This document shows positions 1 to 7,363 of a stretch of 64,000 nt of DNA, piece after piece. The stretch's first letter is position 1; every line of letters begins with the position of its first letter. A program made the translations under genes and the position numbers. The stretch comes from VXRJ01 sp965246995 (GTDB taxonomy: Bacteria; Acidobacteriota; Vicinamibacteria; Vicinamibacterales; UBA8438). The notes below the pieces were generated by a model. That model ran no database searches, had not been told where the DNA came from, and saw only the letters and a list, made by a program, of their open reading frames with translations. Where the stretch lies: the NCBI GenBank assembly GCA_965246995.1, contig OZ252008.1:2294001-2358000 (forward strand), written 5' to 3'.

Positions 1-303
1 CTGCTTGCCATCGGCGCGGTCGTCATGGGCGTGTCGGGCGCCGGCATCTGGGGTGTCGCGCCGTCGTACCTCGCGGAGCGCTTTCCGACTGCGGTGCGTG
101 GCGTCGGGCCGGGGCTGACGTATCACCTCGGCGCCGCGCTGGGATCGATGACGCCGTTCGTCTTGGGGCGGCTGCAGGACGGCGGCATGAGCACCGGGGA
201 TGCGATGCGGATTTGCATCGCGGTCTCCGGCCTCCTGGTCGCTGCAATTATCTGGATGGGACCGGAAACACGCGGGCGCCGCTTCACGCCGACGGAGGCC
301 TGA
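1..303 (+). CDS. MFS transporter, C-terminal part
   Basis: The 5' end lies outside the window; 100 codons remain. The visible part contains the last transmembrane helices of a major facilitator permease. A segment reading PSYLAERFPTAVRG is followed by a glycine-rich helix and a final hydrophobic helix ending in GPETRG, which resembles the PETRG motif that closes the last helix of sugar and organic-acid porters. It would act in the inner membrane as a solute or proton symporter; the substrate cannot be told from this fragment. The next gene starts 27 bases after the stop codon. Confidence 0.8.
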   Translation: MLAIGAVVMGVSGAGIWGVAPSYLAERFPTAVRGVGPGLTYHLGAALGSMTPFVLGRLQDGGMSTGDAMRICIAVSGLLVAAIIWMGPETRGRRFTPTEA

Positions 304-329
304 ACGGTGGCCGATCGGGAGTAGACGAG

Positions 330-1103
330 ATGCAGCAGTACGGTGAGCGGCAGGAACAACGCAACAACCACCAATGTCAGGGTTTGCACGCACGCGGCGT
401 ACGCCGTTTGCTGGTGGTGGCAATGGTCGGCGCCTCCTTTCTGGGTGGCATGGTGGGCAGTCTGCTGACGGCAGGTCGGGTCAGTGCGCAGGGCCCTGAC
501 GTCGTGACGACGACCCAGGTGAACCTGGTGGACGAAGCCGGCAACCTGCGGGGCATCCTGGCCGGAAGTGACGAGGGCGGGCGCGCGTCACTCGCCCTGT
601 TCGACGCCGCGGGCATGGCCCGAAGCCTCCTCGCGGTGCAGGCGGACGGCACGCCGCTGTTGCAACTGCAGGGGGCTGGAGGTGAAACCCGTCTGTTGGC
701 GACCGTGCAGGGCGAAGACACCATTTTGATGGTGGGCGAAGAGGGCACCGCCCAGGGGGTGCTGGGCAACGTCCAGGGCCGGCCGATCCTGAGCCTGAGT
801 GACGGTGGACGAAGCCGGCTCCAGTTGCATCTCAGTCCCGAAGGCTTGCCACGCCTCGCCCTCTCGGACGGCGCCGGGAACGAGGGCGCATCGCTCAGTG
901 TCGGAAGCGATGACCAGCCAGAACTGCGCCTGACGACAGAGGGCCGCCAGCGGGCGCTCCTGACGGTCGCGCAAGGTGCGACGGTTCTCAACCTGTCGGG
1001 CGCCGACGGGATCCGGATGGTGGCAGGCGTTGCGCCCGACGGCAACCCGAGCGTCACCTTCCTCGACGCGGCAGGAGAGGTGACGGCCCGGCTTCCGCAG
1101 TAG
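330..1103 (+). CDS. Exported protein with repeated beta-strand-like units
   Basis: 257 residues. I chose the ATG at 330 because it puts one hydrophobic segment (LLVVAMVGASFLGGMVGSLL) near the N-terminus, as a signal peptide or anchor; the frame is open further upstream but there it overlaps the transporter gene. The rest is a soluble domain with an irregular repeat of about 20 residues of the type 'L..DG.GR.RL.L....G.P.L.L'. It probably forms a stack of beta strands in the periplasm or on the surface. I know similar unnamed proteins in Acidobacteriota but no function for them. A TAGAAT box at about 1102 overlaps the stop codon and could start transcription of the next gene. Confidence 0.6.
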   Translation: MQQYGERQEQRNNHQCQGLHARGVRRLLVVAMVGASFLGGMVGSLLTAGRVSAQGPDVVTTTQVNLVDEAGNLRGILAGSDEGGRASLALFDAAGMARSLLAVQADGTPLLQLQGAGGETRLLATVQGEDTILMVGEEGTAQGVLGNVQGRPILSLSDGGRSRLQLHLSPEGLPRLALSDGAGNEGASLSVGSDDQPELRLTTEGRQRALLTVAQGATVLNLSGADGIRMVAGVAPDGNPSVTFLDAAGEVTARLPQ

Positions 1104-1140
1104 AATCAACCGGGTCGCTGCGCGGCCGAAAGGACTCATC

Positions 1141-2610
1141 ATGTCAATACTCCCTCACCGTCGCTATTGCTGTCTTGGCCTCTACCGCGCGGTTGCAATC
1201 GGGATGGCCGCGGCGCTGATCCTGGCGATTGGCGCTCCGCCCGCCGACGCGCAGGGCGGCGATCACCCGAAGCGGATTGCGCTGTGGGGCTCGTCGGTGC
1301 CAAACGGAACCGGGGACGAGACCAACCAGGGAGGCTACACCGGTCGCTTGCGCGAGCTGCTCGAGCCGCGCGGCTGGGAGGTGATCAACGTCTCCCGCGG
1401 CGGTGACAACACGATCACCATCACCCCGCGGTTCGAGCCGGAAGGGACCCCGGATCCGGAGTCCCGCTACCTCATCCCGGTCGATCCGGGCTACGTCGTT
1501 ATTGCCCTCTCGCTCGGCAACGAGGGAATCATGCGGTGTCCGCCAGGGCAGGAATCGCCCCGCTGCGCCGCTTCGCAGGACGCGCAGGACGCCGTCTCGC
1601 AACAGTGGGCCGACGGCATGCAGCGGCTGATTCAGCGGGCGCGAGACAACAACATCATTCCGATCGTCGGCAACACCTACGCGCGCGGGGACTTCAACGA
1701 GGCGGAGTACGCCCAGACGCGCCAGATGAACCTGCTGATCAACACCTGGGACGTCCCGAGCGTCAATCTGCTCGGCGCCGTCGACGACGGGTCCGGCCGG
1801 TGGGCGCGGGGGTTCTTCCCCGAACCGATCCACCCGAATGCGGCCGGGCACACGGAGATGTTCCACGCGTTCGTGCCGACGATGTTCGATGCGCTAGCGG
1901 CCGGCAAGCCGATCCCGCAGAAATCGGACGCGGCCGGGTTCGCGCGGATCCGGGGGAACGCGCGGTCGCCGCTCACGTTGGATGTTGACGATACGATGCG
2001 TTCGTTCGGCGTCACCTTCACGGTGCGGGCCGAGGGGGAAGGCACGGTCGCGAGCCTGGGTGGCGAGACGGTCGACCATGCCGTGGATTGGGTGACGGTA
2101 CCGTTCCGTCAGGCTTCGCTCGACTTCGAGGCGATGACGCTGTCCGCCACGGGTCGCCGCTTCAATGCGTCGATCGCGATTCAGGATGGCCGGTGGGTCT
2201 ACGCCTCGGCGAACGGCAACGCGGTCTCGACGCTCGCGCCGAGCGCCGATGGACAGTGGCACACGGTCACGCTGACGCACTACGTGGCGCGCGGCGTCAC
2301 ACAGTTCTGGGTGGATGGCCGGATGGTGGGTGTGATCGAGGAGCGGCTCCAGCCGGACCGCTTCGTCCTGGGTGGTCCCGGTCCCGACTGGTCGACCGCC
2401 GTGCCGGCGCCGGCCGACTACAAGGACTGGATGGTCCACCGCGCCGGGCTCAACGCCGACGAGGTACGCGCGCTGCACGAGGGTACGTTGCTGCAGTCGA
2501 GCCTGGAGCTGTACGCACCGCTCACGGGCGAGCCGTTCGACAATCACGCGCAGAGCCTGTCGGAGGTGACGGTGGAGGCGGGCGCGGTGGAGGCGACGAC
2601 CGAGGAGTAG
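1141..2610 (+). CDS. Exported SGNH/GDSL-type hydrolase with C-terminal LamG-like domain
   Basis: 489 residues with a cleavable signal peptide (hydrophobic stretch at 18-37, then ADAQ). Residues 45-260 look like an SGNH esterase. LWGSSVPNG near residue 50 fits block I with the nucleophile serine, SRGGDN is the glycine block, and EPIHPNAAGH holds the probable catalytic His231. Residues 265-470 look like a concanavalin-type (LamG) domain with a W-T-L-T-strand pattern, often a sugar-binding module. It probably removes acyl or acetyl groups from polysaccharide outside the cytoplasm; the substrate is unknown. A purine-rich site (GAAAGGA) precedes the ATG. Confidence 0.7.
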   Translation: MSILPHRRYCCLGLYRAVAIGMAAALILAIGAPPADAQGGDHPKRIALWGSSVPNGTGDETNQGGYTGRLRELLEPRGWEVINVSRGGDNTITITPRFEPEGTPDPESRYLIPVDPGYVVIALSLGNEGIMRCPPGQESPRCAASQDAQDAVSQQWADGMQRLIQRARDNNIIPIVGNTYARGDFNEAEYAQTRQMNLLINTWDVPSVNLLGAVDDGSGRWARGFFPEPIHPNAAGHTEMFHAFVPTMFDALAAGKPIPQKSDAAGFARIRGNARSPLTLDVDDTMRSFGVTFTVRAEGEGTVASLGGETVDHAVDWVTVPFRQASLDFEAMTLSATGRRFNASIAIQDGRWVYASANGNAVSTLAPSADGQWHTVTLTHYVARGVTQFWVDGRMVGVIEERLQPDRFVLGGPGPDWSTAVPAPADYKDWMVHRAGLNADEVRALHEGTLLQSSLELYAPLTGEPFDNHAQSLSEVTVEAGAVEATTEE

Positions 2611-2649
2611 CGCGCGGGTGCGCCCTCGGATGGAGGACGGAACAGGAAT

Positions 2650-3330
2650 ATGACCATGGGTGAGGTGGTGGAGTTTCCGGCGAACGGCAAGCCGTCGTCC
2701 GGCTATCTGGCGGCGCCGTCGTCCGGCAGGGGACCCGGCGTCATCGTGATTCAGGAGTGGTGGGGGCTGGTCGATCATGTCAAGGACGTGGTGGACCGTT
2801 TCGCCGCCGAAGGGTTCGCCGCGCTCGCGCCCGACCTCTACCACGGCGAGACCGCATCCGGTCCCGACGATGCCGGCAAGTTGATGATGGCGCTTAACAT
2901 CGAGCAGACCGAGCGTGACCTGCGCGGCGCTGTCGACTGCCTGCTGTCCCGTCCGGAAACGACCGGCGACCGCGTCGGCACGGTCGGATTCTGCATGGGC
3001 GGGCAACTCTCCCTCTTCGCCGCGTGCGCGAACCCGCAGGTGGGCGCGTGCGTGGACTTCTACGGAATCCACCCGAATGTCAGCCCGGACCTCGCCAGTC
3101 TGCAGGCGCCGGTGCTCGGCTTCTTCGCCGAGAAGGACGGGTTCGTCACACCGGAGGTTGCGGGTAAGCTGGAGGCGGACTTGAAGGCGGCGGGGAAGGA
3201 CGTCGACATCACGATCTTCGATGGCGCCGACCACGCTTTCTTCAACGACACACGCGCGGAGGTGTACCACGGGGAGTACGCTGCCGAGTGCTGGTCGCGC
3301 ATGCTGGCCTTCTATCGCGCGCACCTGTAG
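2650..3330 (+). CDS. Dienelactone hydrolase family protein
   Basis: 226 residues, the usual length for the family. The alpha/beta-hydrolase triad is visible: Cys115 in the nucleophile elbow GFCMGG, Asp163 in EKDGF and His195 in GADHAFFND. A cysteine nucleophile is characteristic of carboxymethylenebutenolidases (EC 3.1.1.45), which open dienelactone during chloroaromatic breakdown. Many genomic members act on other lactones or esters, and no aromatic-degradation genes lie nearby, so the substrate is open. There is no signal peptide, so it is cytoplasmic. Two in-frame ATGs (2650 and 2656) are possible starts; GGAACAGG lies upstream. Confidence 0.85.
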   Translation: MTMGEVVEFPANGKPSSGYLAAPSSGRGPGVIVIQEWWGLVDHVKDVVDRFAAEGFAALAPDLYHGETASGPDDAGKLMMALNIEQTERDLRGAVDCLLSRPETTGDRVGTVGFCMGGQLSLFAACANPQVGACVDFYGIHPNVSPDLASLQAPVLGFFAEKDGFVTPEVAGKLEADLKAAGKDVDITIFDGADHAFFNDTRAEVYHGEYAAECWSRMLAFYRAHL

Positions 3331-3412
3331 CCGGCGCGGGGCGGCGGGCGCAGGCGGCGCCGGCCGACACCGGGCGGAGTCGGGCGGCCGCGCGCGGAGT
3401 CGGAGGTGAACG

Positions 3413-3697
3413 ATGCGTTGGTTCGTACGACTCCTGCTCCCGTTCCTTTACCGTCTTCAGCCGCTTATGTTGCGGCTCCGGTCGTGGCAGCTCATCACCG
3501 TGGTGGCGGCGCTTACCCTCCTCAATTGGATCGTTCCGGATCCGATCCCGTTTCTGGACGAGATCCTGATGACGATTGTTCTGATCCTGCTGGCGCGCTG
3601 GCGGGCCAAGAAACAGGAACCGTTCGAGGGAGAGTCGGCGCCGCCGTCAGTGCGTTCGCGGCCCGAGGGACCATTCCAGTCCCCGCCACGCTCCTAG
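3413..3697 (+). CDS. Small membrane protein (DUF6116-like)
   Basis: 94 residues with two hydrophobic segments (about 17-40 and 49-62), a central PDPIPFLDEIL loop and a polar proline-rich tail. It is probably an inner-membrane protein and resembles small proteins annotated as DUF6116; no function is known. The stop codon TAG lies inside the CTAG at which a small palindromic element begins (3694), so the last codon and stop are shared with the element's target site. Confidence 0.55.
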   Translation: MRWFVRLLLPFLYRLQPLMLRLRSWQLITVVAALTLLNWIVPDPIPFLDEILMTIVLILLARWRAKKQEPFEGESAPPSVRSRPEGPFQSPPRS

Positions 3698-3754
3698 CAG
3701 CCCGTGGTGAAACCCCTGCTGCATGCGACGCGGGGTCTCACCACGGACTCCTAG
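3694..3754. mobile_element. Short MITE-like palindromic element flanked by CTAG
   Basis: CTAG (3694-3697) is followed by CAGCCCGTGGTGAAACCCC and, after a short centre, by CGGGGTCTCACCACGGACTC and a second CTAG (3751-3754). The ends are inverted repeats. The left 26 bases and right 33 bases match the two ends of the longer element at 7172-7336, so this copy looks like an internal deletion derivative. It sits between a stop codon and the aroC promoter and can also form a hairpin, so it may act as a terminator. Confidence 0.65.
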
Positions 3755-3758
3755 CCGG

Positions 3759-3764
3759 TACAAT
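3759..3764 (+). promoter_or_regulatory. -10 box of aroC, probable leaderless start
   Basis: TACAAT lies 6 bases upstream of the GTG start codon at 3771. With a normal -10 to start-site distance, transcription would begin at or next to the start codon, leaving no room for a ribosome binding site. Confidence 0.5.
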
Positions 3765-3770
3765 CGCGGT

Positions 3771-4883
3771 GTGCCGGGAAACAGTTTCGGACAGGCGTTC
3801 CGTATCACGACGGCGGGGGAATCACACGGCGCGGCGAATCTTGTAATCGTCGACGGTTGCCCGCCCGGCCTCGCCTTGAGCGAGGACGACCTGGTTCCGG
3901 ACCTCGCGCGGCGCCGGCCGGGACAGAGTGCGATCGTCTCGCAGCGGGACGAGCCGGATGTCCCGGAGATCCTGTCGGGGGTCTTCGAGGGGCGGACGAC
4001 CGGCACCAGCATCGCCATTCTCATTCGCAACCGGGATCAGCGGAGCCGCGACTACTCGAACATCCAGGCGAAGTACCGTCCCGGCCACGCGGACCATGGC
4101 TACGACGCCAAGTACGGTTTCCGTGACTACCGCGGCGGCGGGCGCTCGAGCGCCCGCGAGACGACCGTCCGCGTTGCGGCGGGTGCGATTGCCAAGAAGC
4201 TGCTGGCCGATCAGAGCGGCGCGCGCATCGTCGGCTACGTGCGGCAGGTGGGCGAGATCGTGGCGGCAATCCCGGATCCGGCGGCGGTGAAGCTCAACGA
4301 TGTGGAGCAGTTGCCCGACGGGGCCCCGAACGTCGTTCGCTGTCCCGACCCGGAGGCGGCGGCGCGGATGGTGACGCTGATCGAGCGGATGCGGTCGGAG
4401 CAGAACTCGATCGGCGGCGTCGCCGAAGTGGTTGCGACCGGCGTACCTGCCGGTCTGGGCGAACCCGTGTTCGACAAGCTGAAGGCGGATCTCGGCAAGG
4501 CGCTGTTCAGCCTGCCGGCGGTCCTCGGGGTCGAGTACGGCGTCGGTTTCGCCTGCGCGGCACGGACCGGCATGGAGAACAACGACACCTTCTACGCCGG
4601 CGGCGACGGCCGGATCGCGACCCGGACGAACCGCCACGGAGGGATGTTGGGTGGCATCTCGAGCGGAATGCCGATTGTGCTGCGAGCCGCGGTAAAGCCG
4701 ACCAGCAGCCTGCCGCAACCGCAGGATACGGTGACCTCGTCGGGCGAGGCGACGACAATCAGCACGACGGGGCGACACGATCCGTGCCTGCTGCCGCGTT
4801 TCGTGCCGATGGCCGAGGCGATGGTGGCTCTGGTGCTCGCGGATCACTGGTTGCGTTGGCAGGCGACCGGGCGCGCGGACTGA
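3771..4883 (+). CDS. aroC: Chorismate synthase
   Basis: 370 residues. It converts 5-enolpyruvylshikimate-3-phosphate to chorismate with reduced FMN (EC 4.2.3.5), the last shared step of aromatic amino acid synthesis, in the cytoplasm. Family signatures are clear: TTAGESHGAANL at the N-terminus, RPGHADHGYDAKYGFRDYRGGGRSSARET around residues 100-130, and a C-terminal segment with HDPCLLPRFVPMAEAMVALVL. I start at GTG 3771 because FGQAFRITTAGESHG should lie within a few residues of the start and TACAAT sits 6 bases before it. An in-frame ATG at 3723 lies inside the palindromic element and is rejected. No other shikimate gene is adjacent. Confidence 0.95.
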   Translation: MPGNSFGQAFRITTAGESHGAANLVIVDGCPPGLALSEDDLVPDLARRRPGQSAIVSQRDEPDVPEILSGVFEGRTTGTSIAILIRNRDQRSRDYSNIQAKYRPGHADHGYDAKYGFRDYRGGGRSSARETTVRVAAGAIAKKLLADQSGARIVGYVRQVGEIVAAIPDPAAVKLNDVEQLPDGAPNVVRCPDPEAAARMVTLIERMRSEQNSIGGVAEVVATGVPAGLGEPVFDKLKADLGKALFSLPAVLGVEYGVGFACAARTGMENNDTFYAGGDGRIATRTNRHGGMLGGISSGMPIVLRAAVKPTSSLPQPQDTVTSSGEATTISTTGRHDPCLLPRFVPMAEAMVALVLADHWLRWQATGRAD

Positions 4884-4933
4884 TCCGGCGGCCGGGTCCG
4901 GTTCTTGAGCGGCGGGGCGTCCCGGAGCACGGC

Positions 4934-4939
4934 TATAAT
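4934..4939 (+). promoter_or_regulatory. -10 box, probable leaderless start
   Basis: A consensus TATAAT ends 7 bases upstream of the ATG at 4947, and no Shine-Dalgarno sequence lies between. This is the same arrangement as at aroC. Confidence 0.55.
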
Positions 4940-4946
4940 CGCGACC

Positions 4947-5447
4947 ATGAAGACCAAATCGATCCTGCTTGCGGCCGGCTTTGTGGTCGGACTGCTTGGC
5001 GTCTTCGGTATTGGCTGGCTGCTTGGCGCGACCGGGGTGGGGCAGGAAGCGTCCCCGGAGTCCCTCGACGCGCGCGAACGGGCGTTCGCCGAGCAGATGG
5101 AGAACGTCGTCCTGACCGGCCACTTCACGATTGAGGGGCAAGAGCGGCGGGATGGTCTGCCCGAGCGGTACGAAATTGCGAGCGCGACGAAGCTCGAGGG
5201 CGACCGCTGGCGCTTCGATGTGCATCTCACTTACGGCAGCGTCGATGCCACGCTGCCCGTGATCGTTCCTATCGTCTGGGCGGGCGACACGCCGATGGTG
5301 AGCATTACCGACTTTGCGATCCCGGGTCTGGGAGACGAGTTCGGAGCGCGCGTCGTCTTCTACGACAGCCGCTACGCAGGCACCTGGGACCACGGGGAGT
5401 ACGGCGGCATGATGTACGGCACGATATCGCCCTCCGGAGGCCGCTAG
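4947..5447 (+). CDS. Membrane-anchored or exported protein of unknown function
   Basis: 166 residues. One strong N-terminal hydrophobic segment (LLAAGFVVGLLGVFGIGWLLG) is followed by a soluble domain of alternating strands. I do not recognise the family. The domain includes LTGHFTIEGQERRDGLPERY and ends in a 'GTWDHGEYGGMMYGTI' pattern, which recalls exported proteins of Planctomycetes and Acidobacteriota. I chose the ATG at 4947 because a perfect -10 box lies just before it. The TAG stop lies in the CTAG (5444-5447) that is the target site of the following IS1380 element. Confidence 0.6.
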   Translation: MKTKSILLAAGFVVGLLGVFGIGWLLGATGVGQEASPESLDARERAFAEQMENVVLTGHFTIEGQERRDGLPERYEIASATKLEGDRWRFDVHLTYGSVDATLPVIVPIVWAGDTPMVSITDFAIPGLGDEFGARVVFYDSRYAGTWDHGEYGGMMYGTISPSGGR

Positions 5448-7171
5448 CCCGGATTATTCAGGAAGGGTCCGATTTCGGTAGAAAAACAAAGGCCTCCGCG
5501 TGGTATAAATGGCTTGCTCACAGACATTTACCCACCACGGAGGCCCTTACGTGACGATCAATACGATACCACAGACTGTCCTCTTTCCGGATCTCTTCGA
5601 CAAGCCCCTCGTCGCGACGTTCGACCGCCAGCACGCGAGTTCCGATGGCGGCGCCGTCCTGCTCAAGGCGGCGGAGCGCGTGTATGGGTTGGTGGCGGGT
5701 TTCGCCCGGTGTCTGGTGGACCGACGGGAGCCCGGGAAGATCCGGCACACGCTGGCGGAGTTGCTCGGACAGCGGATCTTCGGCATTGCCTGCGGTCATC
5801 CCGATGGCAACGACGCCAACCATCTCGCCGACGACCCGATCCACAAGCTGCTGCTCGGGCGGGACCCGGTGGCGGGGGAGGCGTTGGCCTCGCAGCCGAC
5901 GATCTCTCGGTTCGAGAACGGCGTCGACCGGTCCGCCCTCTACGAGCTGGCGCGCGAGCTGGCGATGCGGGTCATCGAGCGGCATCAGCGCCGGCTGGAC
6001 GGGCGGGCGCGGCGCATCACGATCGACCTGGATCCGACCGACGACGCGACGCACGGCGCCCAGCAGCTCACCTTCTTCAACGGGCACTACGATCGCTGGT
6101 GCTACCTGCCGTTGCTGGCGTTTCTGACCTTCGACCAGGAACGCGAACAGTATCTGTGCGCGGCGGTGCTGCGGCCCGGCAATGTGCCGGCCACCCGCGG
6201 GACCGTGGGCGTGTTGTGCCGGCTGCTGCCCCTGCTGCGGCAGGCCTTTCCCCAGGCGCGGTTTCTCGTCCGGCTCGACGGGGGCTTTGCGACACCGGAG
6301 ATCTTCGACTTCCTGGATGCCGAGCCACGGCTCGACTACGTGGTGGCGATGGCCAGGAACGCCGTGTTGCAGCGCCACGCCGAGCCCGCCCTGCTCGTGG
6401 CGCAGGCCCAGAGCGCGGCCAGCGGCCAGACCGCGCACGTCTACGCCGACACCCGCTATCGAGCCCGCACGTGGGACCGCGACCGCCGCGTCGTGATCAA
6501 GGCCGAGGTCGTCCGGCTCGGCGACCGCGCCCCGCGCGACAACCCGCGCTTCGTCGTGACCAATCTGCGCCAGACGCCGCGCTTCCTCTATGAACGGATC
6601 TACTGCGCCCGCGGCGACATCGAGAACCGCATCAAGGAACTGCTCGATGGCCTGCAGATCGACCGCACGAGCTGCTGTCGCTTCTGGGCCAATCAACTGC
6701 GCGTGCTCCTCACCGCCGCCGCCTACGTGCTGATGCAAGAACTCCGGCTGCGCGCGGCGCGCACCGCCTGTGCCCGCGCCCAGGTGACGTGGCTGCGCGA
6801 CCGGCTCCTCAAATTGGGGGCGCACGTCGTCGGCTCGGTCCGCCGCGTGGTCCTGCACCTGCCGACCGCCACACCGGACCTCCACGCCTGGCGGCACATC
6901 GCGCTGGCACTCGGCGCCCGCCCCGGATAGACCCCAGACAGCGCCTGTCAGCCGCGCATACACGCAGCCCAACGGCGCACCGAGCCCGCCCGCGTGGCGA
7001 AGCCGTCCCTGGACGGCCCCGTACCCAGGCCGTCCGCACCGACAATCAGTGTCCATCCCGCCAGCGCCCGACGGCAGCGACGCCCGGCGCGCCCGGTGCG
7101 CCCGGTGCGCCCGGTGCGCGACAATTACACCGTCCGCGCGGCCGACTTGGAGCCTTCACGAATAATGCAGG
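5448..7171 (+). mobile_element. IS1380-family insertion sequence with CTAG target duplication
   Basis: The left end (5452-5478: GATTATTCAGGAAGG...) and right end (7142-7168, reversed: GCATTATTCGTGAAGG...) are imperfect inverted repeats matching at about 20 of 27 positions. CTAG occurs immediately outside both ends (5444-5447 and 7172-7175), consistent with a 4-bp target duplication. The right CTAG is also the first four bases of the next MITE, so the IS appears to have inserted between the upstream stop codon and that MITE. The 240 bp after the transposase contain a short tandem repeat of CGCCCGGTG around 7084-7122. Confidence 0.8.
5551..6930 (+). CDS. IS1380-family transposase
   Basis: About 459 residues from GTG 5551 (TINTIPQTVLFPDLF), preceded by ACGGAGGC; an in-frame ATG at 5509 is an alternative start. 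It is a DDE transposase. The first acidic site is in ITIDLDPTDDATHGAQQ with FFNGHYDRWCYLPLL, the second in VRLDGGFATPEIFDFL, and the glutamate in ARGDIENRIKEL. These blocks and the length are typical of IS1380 (ISEcp1-like) enzymes. The frame is intact and both terminal repeats are present, so the element could still be active. Confidence 0.9.
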   Translation: MTINTIPQTVLFPDLFDKPLVATFDRQHASSDGGAVLLKAAERVYGLVAGFARCLVDRREPGKIRHTLAELLGQRIFGIACGHPDGNDANHLADDPIHKLLLGRDPVAGEALASQPTISRFENGVDRSALYELARELAMRVIERHQRRLDGRARRITIDLDPTDDATHGAQQLTFFNGHYDRWCYLPLLAFLTFDQEREQYLCAAVLRPGNVPATRGTVGVLCRLLPLLRQAFPQARFLVRLDGGFATPEIFDFLDAEPRLDYVVAMARNAVLQRHAEPALLVAQAQSAASGQTAHVYADTRYRARTWDRDRRVVIKAEVVRLGDRAPRDNPRFVVTNLRQTPRFLYERIYCARGDIENRIKELLDGLQIDRTSCCRFWANQLRVLLTAAAYVLMQELRLRAARTACARAQVTWLRDRLLKLGAHVVGSVRRVVLHLPTATPDLHAWRHIALALGARPG

Positions 7172-7336
7172 CTAGCAGCCCGTGGTGAAACCCTGCTACA
7201 TTCGACCGGCGATGCATCCCGCCTAAGCGGCGTTGCTCCTCGGTCACATATGGCCAATATGCTCCCTCGTCGCGCCTTGTCAGGCGAGCGCCTCGCCGGT
7301 CTCGGTGCGACGCGGGGTTTCACCACGAGCTGCTAG
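7172..7336. mobile_element. Longer MITE-like element flanked by CTAG
   Basis: 165 bp bounded by CTAG on each side (7172-7175, 7333-7336). The ends are inverted repeats: CAGCCCGTGGTGAAACCC on the left and GGGGTTTCACCACGAGCTG on the right. The interior has no gene, though it is readable as a short peptide. The same ends occur in the short copy at 3694-3754. The outer bases CAGCC[CT]GTGG also match both ends of the transposon at 26104-27594, suggesting mobilisation by a transposase of that type. It ends 27 bp before the start codon of the PQQ dehydrogenase and so forms part of its upstream region. Confidence 0.65.
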
Positions 7337-7363
7337 TTGATCGAGAAAGGGAGAGGAGTTCCC

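Noticed and set aside
7084..7122. Tandem CGCCCGGTG repeats that looked like a small satellite array.
   Set aside because: They lie inside the IS1380 right end and are explained as part of that element.
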